64,000 bases of DNA from Apteryx mantelli (lineage: Eukaryota; Chordata; Aves; Apterygiformes; Apterygidae). The translations under genes were made by a program, and so were the position numbers. The notes under the pieces were generated by a model that was not told the DNA's origin, did no database searches, and saw nothing but the letters and a program-made list of their open reading frames with translations. How positions within the stretch are numbered: the stretch's first letter is position 1; the number at the start of each line of letters is the position of its first letter. This document shows positions 56,147 to 64,000 of the stretch, one piece after another. Location: positions 26,742,001-26,806,000 of the forward strand of contig NC_089981.1 in the NCBI RefSeq assembly GCF_036417845.1. Direction: 5' to 3'.

Positions 56147-56173
56147 ATATATATATATATTTTTATATATATT
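56147..56173. repeat. (TA)n low-complexity tract
   Basis: TA units are interrupted by a short T run. Confidence 0.85.
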
Positions 56174-56418
56174 TGATCCTCCAAAAATCAAAAGCAAATG
56201 CTACAGTGGATCATAGGAATGGCTGCTGAGCTTCCACATTCTTCTACTTGTAGTTGTGGAAGAAGGGTAATCTGAGCTCATAATCTCTGAATGGTTCAAG
56301 TCTTCAGAATGAAAGTCAGAGTTATTGACTAAGGCAGGTAGAAAATTCATTTGCTTGAGCTCTTTTAAGTCCAGTTGATAACACTCAGGGTTTAGTCCTG
56401 CAAGATACCAAGTGCTCT

Positions 56419-56546
56419 GGTCCTGGTTCAACAGACTATGTAAGCACATGCTGAGCTTTAAAGCCCATGAATAACCTTAGTGGGAATGAGACTATGTATG
56501 TGCTTAAAATTCAGCACGTAGTTAAGTACTTTGCTGGATTGGAGCC
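56419..56546 (+). repeat. Near full-length palindromic MITE-like repeat (about 128 bp)
   Basis: The left arm (TGGTCCTGGTTCAACAGACT, then TAAGCACATGCTGAGCTTTA) and the right arm (TGTGCTTAAAATTCAGCACG, then TTTGCTGGATTGGAGCC) are diverged inverted copies. They are separated by a short centre, AACCTTAGTGGGAATGAGAC. The same structure occurs at 29706-29829, and a half copy at 29039-29110. The element has no coding capacity. The layout is that of a non-autonomous DNA transposon with long inverted repeats, or another foldback element. Confidence 0.6.
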
Positions 56547-57809
56547 AACATGCTTAGCACTTTGGGGGACTGAATCCTTATTCACTAGTGGTGCTTTATT
56601 TATTTTTTTGGTTTATGCATTTCCTCACTGAGCTGGTCTTTTGTTTGATGATCAGCCTTCAACATGGTCAGGCTTAAAAACTTTTGGGGCTTGTTTTGTC
56701 TAGAAAGCTATGGATAATCTCTGGAGGGAATAGCTCATTTTGCATAATTACTGATGTTAGATAAGTATGTTCTTTATAATCAACTTCTGTTTAATATGAA
56801 AATGTTAAGATTTTTGATCGAGACTCTAGCGTTTGACCCAGAGTTTATTTCTTCCCTTGTTTAGAACTATGTTATTTATCTGCAGAAATTAAAATGCCCA
56901 ACTATTATTAGTATATCAAATTCTGAAGATAATTTTTTTTTTTATAATGACTTTTTCTGCTTCCAAGTTCTCTTTGCTTTCTACAAGCTTTTTTCTCGCT
57001 CCAAAGGAGTGTTCTTCAGCCAATAATTAGCAGTGGGCTTTCTCTGAACTGTGGTCTCTAGACAGTTCAGTCAGATATTTGGTCTCCTCTCAAAATGTCT
57101 TGGCCATGTAGGGTAATGGTTCTGAGTTGTTTTCTTCCTCCTCTCACCTGTTCTACTACACGGTATAACCTTGCTGCTACCTTAATGTTGCTAGAGTCAT
57201 AGAAGCCAGAGAATCTTTTTCTGTTGTGGTATGATTATTCCCAATTATATTTTTAAAATTTCACTTGCATACGTACATCATTCTCTCTAAATTCATGACC
57301 AAGCATCAAAAAAGATCAAATGAACAAAATGAATTTAAAAAAAAGAAACACAAGAAAACTGTAGACATCTCAGGCAAAAGTAATGGATGCAGTTTTTCCT
57401 GAACAGGAACAAACTTTGGTCTTGTCTGATCAGTGAGGAAAGAGAATTTCATTGTCTCAGAGCTTTTCCTTGCTCCCACAGAGACGGAATATGGGTACTG
57501 TTAAGTGCTGTCCTAAATCTTGACTGTTTGTGTTTCTTTTTAAGCACCATCTTTAAAATAGCTGAGGTAAAGCATATGTAGCTTAGATTCGCGTGTAGAC
57601 AGGCAAGTTGCTGCATGTCTAGCTGGAGGGACATAAGAAATCATACGTTTAGCTCTTCTTTCCTGCCTCTCAGCTGAAGTGCAGTACATAACTGTGTGAA
57701 AGCTTCCAGTTAGTATCACTGTAGCAAAGTGAGCTGGATTAACCTGCAGCTCAAACCATACAATGTGTAAGTGGAGGGCCAGTAAGGTCTAACAGAGAGC
57801 AGAGGGCAG
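56547..57809. other. AT-rich non-coding DNA, no gene recognised
   Basis: Nothing recognisable was found beyond A/T tracts. Confidence 0.55.
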
Positions 57810-57975
57810 TAACGTCGGAAACAGCTCTAGGTGAATTCCTGAGGGGTCGAACAATATACCTGCCTCGTGTCGCTCCGGCAGCCCTGGGCACTAGCGCGGG
57901 TGCCACTGAACTGGAAGGCGGGAGAACTTGGCATTAACCTTTGTTTTGTCATTGCCACGGGTTGTGATTACGAAC
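57810..57975. promoter_or_regulatory. Small CpG-rich patch (CpG islet)
   Basis: About a dozen CpGs fall between 57810 and 58040 (for example AACGTCGG, CTCGTGTCGCTCCGGC, AGCGCGGG, ACGAACACG), against a background where CpG is nearly absent for kilobases. Retention suggests the patch is kept unmethylated, or is recent. It abuts and partly overlaps the SINE remnant, so it may simply be the SINE head. Confidence 0.35.
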
Positions 57976-58112
57976 ACGTTACTTTACTGGCAGTACCCTT
58001 CTTTCCCCTCCTGTCTGATCTACTTAGACTCTAAGGTAACGACTGTCTCTAACTGAGTGTTTGTACTATGGGTATCAGTTTTAAGTGTGTTCTAGGAATA
58101 AATAATAATAGT
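57940..58112 (+). repeat. CR1-tailed tRNA-type SINE remnant
   Basis: The segment has TTACTTTACTGGCAGTACCC, CTTTCCCCTCCTGTCTGATC, TACTTAGACTCTAAGGTAAC, GACTGTCTCTAACTGAGTGT, TTGTAC, and an AAATAATAATA tail at its 3' end. The block TTTAGACTGTAAG...GACTGTCTCTTACTATGTGTTTGTAC is the 3' portion of turtle-type Pol III SINEs, which share their tails with CR1 LINEs (from memory). The head is poorly preserved, and the element may begin further left. Confidence 0.6.
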
Positions 58113-61100
58113 TGCAAATATATGAGCTGATAGTTTTTAATGCTGTTGTGTGGATGTGTGCTCTGAATCCAAAAGAAGAATCTCATTTCTAATTCAGTGT
58201 CAATAAGATCCTACATGATTTAAAGCATTACAGATTATTTTTGCCAACTGTCAAAGATTCATTGAGAGAGGATGGTGAAGCATGGATACTTTTAAAAAGC
58301 ACTTATCACTTCATGTCTCTTAAAACTAGATGGCTCAAGAATGCTTTTGAGAAATTTATATGATAAACATGTTCACAGTTACATGTTTACTAGCAAAATA
58401 CATCGAAGACTGCCACTGATTTTTTTTTAATCTCAATCTAAGTTCAGTTTTCTGCTAATGACAAGTGTTTTTTGTATTTTTACTATTATTCTAAAGGTTT
58501 ATTCAGCTTGACAGTTGTGGGATTAAGCTTTGCAAGCAAAAGGATAATATATCCTATGTTTACAAGTTAGCCAGAGGCCAGGTTTTATAAACTTTGAAAA
58601 TACAGCTATTGCTAGTTTATAAAATAGACTAGTCAGCTTTCCAAGACACAAAATAAATCCAGCAATGGAGCTGATTTCCTTGGAAGCTTGCTGCTCTCAT
58701 TTATAATGATATATTTTGTCCTAAAGCAATGTTACATGGGAAACTTAAAAACGTTTTAAAAGAGGTCAAGAAATGGGGCTCAAAACACAGACATATGGGG
58801 CCTGATTCTGAAAGTATCATATATCTCCTGTGAGAAGCTTTAGTTCCACTGTAAGGAGCACTTTGCAAAGGACATTTGGTCCCATTCAGAACTGGGTCCA
58901 TGTAAGATTTTAGAATTTGATCTTCCAGTGCATTCTAACAGATACAATGGCTTTCATTAGTAAACATCTGATAATAAGGTCACAGCTGAGCCCATAGTCA
59001 TCCATGTTAGTAATTGAGAAAAATATCAGTGCTTTTTATTGAAGACCAGCTAGTGATCCTTTTAATCTTAAAATTTCAACTCAAAATAAGAGATTCAAAG
59101 TTCATAGCAAGACAAATTATAAATTCTGGAAAAGGATTTTGAATGCATTGGGCAACACCAGCATCTTTATTTAAAAACATGAAATTTAAGGAAATTCCAC
59201 ATAACTGCAGATTCCTGTTTTATTATTTGCAGCATAGGAATAATTCGTATTTGCATCAGAATGTTTGTATTTACAGCAGATGAAGAGAACATCTCAGATG
59301 AACTATGGCTGTAATGCTGGGCATTTTTATTTGTTTTTAAATAATGCTGGTATATTTAAATGATGAAATTGGATTTGCAGTGACTCTGGTGCACAGGTCT
59401 GTAGCACTGAGAAGGTGCTGCCCTGTTAGTTCTCAATCTTGTCACTTCTGGGGAACAGCAGTGAAACTGTTCGTTCCTGACAGCAGACAGCCCCACTGCA
59501 GGGCCCTGGTTTCATGTTACATTAAGTATTAGTGCTGTTCTTTCAGGAGCTATTATGCTGTGACATCAAAGATTTTCTGACAGGGCAGTTGTAGGTTAGC
59601 ACTGAAGTTGTCTACTGAAATTTTTAAGAATGGAATTAAATATATATGATCAGATTTAATATGAGAGATCGGAAACTGCATATAAAATGGAGTTAGTGGT
59701 TAAAGAAAGCTGCAAGAATAATTATTTGGTTTGGCCTATTTGTTCTTTCTTGTCCGAGGCGATTTTATTGCCTCTAATTCTACAGCAGTTCCAAAAATAC
59801 TGCCATATGTTAACATTTTTGTACAACTGATTATTTTCTGAAAAATGTTGTGTGAAACAGGAGGAAAAGGACTTTTATAAAATAAGGGTTCGGTATACCC
59901 CTGCAGTGGCTAGTATAAATTAAGCCTTGAACAATAAGTATAATAGCCCACATTCTTTTTTTTTACTGATTGCCTAATTACTTAAAAGAATCAAGATACA
60001 TATTTCAAATAGTGAGAAAGTGATTTAAATGGCAAGAAAAAGCATAGGAGTGATTTCTGAAACTTACAGCTTTTTGTAAGAGAGAATGAAGAGAGAAACT
60101 ATAAGTACGTCTAGATTGTGATTTACACTATTGTTCTTTGGAAATTCAGAATCCAGTTGCTGCCCGACTTAAAGGGAAGATGAGAGGAATTTGAAGCAAA
60201 CTGGCTGTGTAGCTGCTCTGGACAAAAAAAATAAATTCTTGAGCATGTGCAACTTCAAATGTTCCTGTAGATTCTTATGTGGTGAAATCAGCGTTGCTAC
60301 AACTATAAAATTACTATTATGCTCTGATGAGGCAAGTTCAGTGACAGGAAATATCAAAATTAATTTTGGAAACACATGTCTGCATATTTTTGATTACGTT
60401 ACTAAGACATTTGTTCCATTTAGTATCAAGCAAGTGAATCATCTATTAAAAATGAAAATGTGTACAATAGAGTAATACTTTTCCAGTAAAAAATAGTAAG
60501 AAGTTGAACAGCACTGTTTAGTCATAAATAAGACACTTGCATAATTTTGCTTATTGAGAAATTGAGAATAAGAATGAAATAACTACTTTAAGATCACTGA
60601 TGCTAACATGTGAACCATGTATAATGGATTTTTATTTTTCAGAAAGAAACAAAAAAGTTACACTTATGTGAAAATAAGCACTTAGGATATGTTTTTTAAA
60701 TGATTGTGCTATATATACAATAATCACTTTCAGGAATGAAAAAGTTGCATAAAGAATGTAACTCTTTGTGGTGGTGTTTTTTTGATATGGCCAGGAATAA
60801 GCAGTATGATTCTGAAATCCTTGCTCAGGTAAACAGATCTTTCTCTTGTTTTGGGGCTGCTCTGTTGACTAAAAGCTTGCAGGGTCAATCTTGAAGTTTA
60901 TATAGCAGTAGAATATGCTATTTATACTATACTAATTGACCAAAACTAGCTGTATGGTTGCTTTGATCAGGCATAATGATTTTAGTTTGTTTAGATAACA
61001 TAGCTTGACTTTGGTTTTCCTGCACTGCAAAACACCTATCAGCAAATCAAAATCTTTATGGCTGAACGTTCAGAGGTAGCCAGTTTAGAATGAAAATGCA

Positions 61101-63078
61101 ACCCTTTATACAGATGTGTGAAGCTCTGGGAATAGTGGCACTACCCTTAGGAAATACTCACTGACAGGTGGCAACAGTGGAATACAAAATTATCCTTTAG
61201 CTCTATAATCTCAAATCACAGTATTTAAAATATGTATAAAGAAAGAAAAGTGTGGGTAGTAGAGCTGGATCTCACAGAGAACTTTTAAAGTGCTTACAAA
61301 GGTACACGATGATCTGATTAGCTAGCATGTCTAGAGCATTTGTTGATCGATAGTTCTAATGCCCTCAAGAGTGTGAGATTATGGGTAGGTTTTTCTTCCT
61401 TTAGTATACTATAGATGAAAAGGTGCCAGATAAAGCTGTGTTTTGAAACAAATTTTTAGCAAGCTATGTTTACTTTAAGGAACCCGTTTGACTATTTTAT
61501 TATTTTGCACAGAGTATCCTTTCATTTATCCTATAATCACAGAGCCTAAGGACTTTATCTTAAATTCAGGTAATGATACTTACCGGTATATCTGCAGTGT
61601 GTCCATCCTGGGTACATTTGTCTTTCTTATGTTCATATTGTCGCTTAGTTACATTTTTTTCTTGAGTATTAGAGACGTTACCGTATTTCAGAATAGGAAA
61701 CTGTTTAAGGAGGACTTGTCAAAAGTTCTCTCATTATAGGAAGGTCTAGAATCCTTTCAATTTCCTGCATAGAATGCCTGGTGTTTGTTGAGCAGCTAAT
61801 ATTTCAATTTCTATTTAAATAAACAGCAGTAGAGCTGACTTGGTAAGTGTGCCACTAAATAGATCATGTTACCACTTAACTTAGGGCTAATGCTTAACAG
61901 TCTGGTTTGCTCCATTTTGGTGGCAACATTCATGTAAAGGCCAAGTGGTTCCAGAAAAGAAACAAGCAATAATATTATATTATATTATAGCAGCAGTTAT
62001 ATTTAGTTGGCTACAAGTGCAAAGTTGAACAAATGTCTAAACATATAAATAAACATTAAGCAAATTTTAATTCTCTAGAAGAAACAAAGACTAATTATAT
62101 TTTTCTATACCTCAAATATGTTTAAACAACATTATTGCACAGACCTCATGTAACAAAAATTAGGAAATCTAAACTTCTGATAGGTCAGTCTGTCACTAGC
62201 TTTTTCTGTTGTAGAATGAAAATGAGAAGTATCAAAGCATTAACTGAAGGTGTGCATGCGTGTACACATACAGACAGTATCCTTCTGCAGCTTCAGATAG
62301 AAAACTCCAGATTTTCTTGGCTTTTGTTAGACTCCACAATACTTAAGCACCTCTGAGAAGTTGCCTTTGTCTCTTCTTGTGTGTTTAAAATGTGTAAATA
62401 CCATAAGGAAAACATCAGTGGAAGGTGGTAAGGTTTCTTCTCTCAGCCATTCGATTTTGTTTGGGTAAATACATAATGGATCAGGATGTTAAAACTGTAT
62501 TATATTTTCAGGGGTTGTTCAGGCCTTTGGGCAAACAGAATCAAAATCAGGATTTTGATTCTTTAGTTGCAGAATGTTTGCATGTATAAGCTAGATTTAT
62601 GTGTGCTAGGGCAGTTCAGAAGGAATGCTGTGGAAGACTGAAAAACCTTACGATTTACAATTAAAATGATAAAGGAGAGAGATTTTTTTGTCCTTCAAAT
62701 GAAACACAATAAGGGTCCTTTTTTTCCATTTGCCTCTTTTTTTTTTTTTTTTTTTGTCAAAGTGACTAGGTAGATGCTAAAGAAGTCTTAGCTGTGTTAG
62801 CTCCTCATTCTTACCGAATATCTCATTTGCACTCACAGAGTCTGGACTCTTTTCCTTTCTGACTACTGTTTCAGAGTTGACTACTAGAAATGAAAAGTCA
62901 GTGGAAAATGGCCACTTAAGAGTTCCCATTTTGGAGATGCCAGAGACACTGAGAATACTGTAGGCAAGTTCTGGAATGAGATGCAAAAGCTAATAATTTA
63001 TTACTAATACAAGATGATGCATTATAATACAATATTTAATATATAATTATTACATATTATTATATCATATATATTATA
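58113..63078. other. AT-rich non-coding DNA, no gene recognised
   Basis: The stretch includes a possible decayed palindromic repeat arm at about 58797-58905 (GGGGCCTGATTCTGAAAG ... TCAGAACTGGGTCC), a T19 run at 62737-62755, and AT-rich sequence at 63000-63078. No exon was recognised. Confidence 0.55.
62737..62755. repeat. T19 homopolymer
   Basis: This is an uninterrupted T run with no recognisable retrocopy attached. Confidence 0.9.
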
Positions 63079-63510
63079 AGAATCATAGAATTACAAAATG
63101 GTTGAGGTTGGAAGGCACCTCTGGAGATCATCTAATCCAACCCCCCTGCTCAAGAAGAGTCACCTAGAGCACATTGCCCAAGATTGTGTCCAGCCGGCTT
63201 TTGAATATCTCCAAGGAAGATTGCCTCTCTGGGCAACCTGTTCCAGTGCTCCGTCACCGTCACAGTGAAGAAGTTTTTCCTTATATTCGGATGGAACTTC
63301 CTGTGTTGCAGTTTGTGCCCGTTGCCTCTTGTCCTGTTGCTGGGCACCACTGAAAAGAGTTGGGCCCCATTCTCTCTACACCCTCCCTTCAAATACTTAT
63401 GCACATTGATAAGATCCACCCCCAGCCCTCTCTTCTGCAGGCTGAACAGGCCCAGCTCTCTCAGCCTTTGCTCATATAAGAGATGCTGCAGTCCCTTCAT
63501 CATCTTAGTA
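63079..63510 (-). mobile_element. CR1 LINE fragment, 5'-truncated, with frameshift
   Basis: The plus strand opens with the reverse-complemented CR1 tail (AGAATCATAGAATTACAAAA, then TGGTTGAGGTTGGAAGGCAC) and runs into ORF2 C-terminal sequence. On the minus strand the frame reads MMKGLQHLLYEQRLRELGLF near the right end and HRKFHPNIRKNFFTVTVTEH then WNRLPREA further on, the conserved terminus of avian CR1 ORF2. After PREA the frame shifts (near 63216-63231), so the usual ESPSLEIF residues are lost. Homology stops at about 63510, where AT-rich flank begins. Only about 430 bp remain, with no catalytic domain. It is less diverged than the copy at 11578. Confidence 0.96.
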
Positions 63511-64000
63511 TTATATATAATATTTATTATTCTTATAACTGAATAGGACTTTGCCTCTTCCAACTTACCTAAAGCCCTAAAGAACTGGCAAGGCACTGTT
63601 TGCTATATGCACGTAAGCAAGAAGGTGCTATCACCCACCTTTGGGCCAGCAGGGATAGCTGTGGTTCTTGCGCAATATATAAGAACAAAAAATGCCTGGC
63701 TGATGGTACTGTGTTGGGAAAGAGACAATTTGTTTCCCTCCTTTTGCTGTGCAGTTTCAGGTTGGCTTGTCATTTTAAGCCCTGCTTGGGTTGGTGAGAG
63801 GTACCTGAGAATTTTCTTATGACAGGCACGTTTCTTCAGATTTGGAAGAAGGCTAGTGCTTTCATAAGAGTGAGACTTGGAAGAAAATAAATGTGGACCT
63901 TGGAGAAGTTTTCCTTTTGGTTCTGCATGCCTCTTCTGTGTAGTTTTCTTTCAGTCTCTGTTTTGCTCTAAACTGTCTACACAAACATGTCTAAACTGTC
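63511..64000. other. Non-coding flank, no gene recognised
   Basis: AT-rich sequence next to the CR1 gives way to ordinary single-copy sequence. Short open frames at 63600-63820 resemble nothing known. Confidence 0.55.

Larger units (their letters stand above)
50451..56418. other. AT-rich non-coding DNA, no gene recognised
   Basis: The stretch contains a T23 homopolymer at 53526-53548 and a TA-rich microsatellite at about 56147-56173. No exon, RNA gene or confident repeat was otherwise seen. Confidence 0.55.

Overview
This window looks like avian nuclear DNA. Most of it is AT-rich, CpG-poor, single-copy non-coding sequence. It holds only two clear CR1 LINE fragments (11578-12330 and 63079-63510) plus scattered, heavily decayed SINE-like and palindromic repeats. 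Spliced exons and CpG islands rule out a prokaryote, and the low repeat load with CR1 as the main LINE favours a bird over a turtle or crocodilian. Species cannot be read from the sequence; the still-legible ancient repeats hint at a slowly evolving lineage.

The only protein-coding gene supported by sequence is at the left edge on the minus strand: the first two coding exons of C11orf58 (SMAP, small acidic protein), at 1030-971 and 754-674. Its later exons lie beyond base 1. It starts inside a CpG island (about 500-1760). Just outside that island the plus strand carries a perfect splice donor (exon end 2036), so the promoter may be bidirectional.

From about 2 kb to 35 kb is intergenic DNA containing a CR1 fragment, MIR-like SINE remnants (7863, 18490, 30070), palindromic repeats (29039, 29706), a compound microsatellite (22996-23130) and a 38-bp tandem duplication (21975). 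From about 35 to 46 kb the character changes: repeats become scarce, CpG and pyrimidine-rich tracts increase, strong plus-strand splice donors occur (36551, 38148), and two CpG islands appear (about 40490-40900 and 45040-45610). No coding exon was recognised there. In human, the gene upstream of C11orf58 and head-to-head with it is SOX6. By that synteny these islands are best explained as alternative promoters or non-coding first exons of a rightward SOX6 gene whose coding exons are outside the window; this is inference. From 46 to 63 kb the DNA is again an intergenic or first-intron desert, with more old repeats and a small CpG-rich patch near 57.8-58.1 kb.

I found no tRNA or rRNA gene, CRISPR array, complete transposon or intact retroelement. 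The long open frames in the CpG islands and in the TTTCC microsatellite are composition artefacts.
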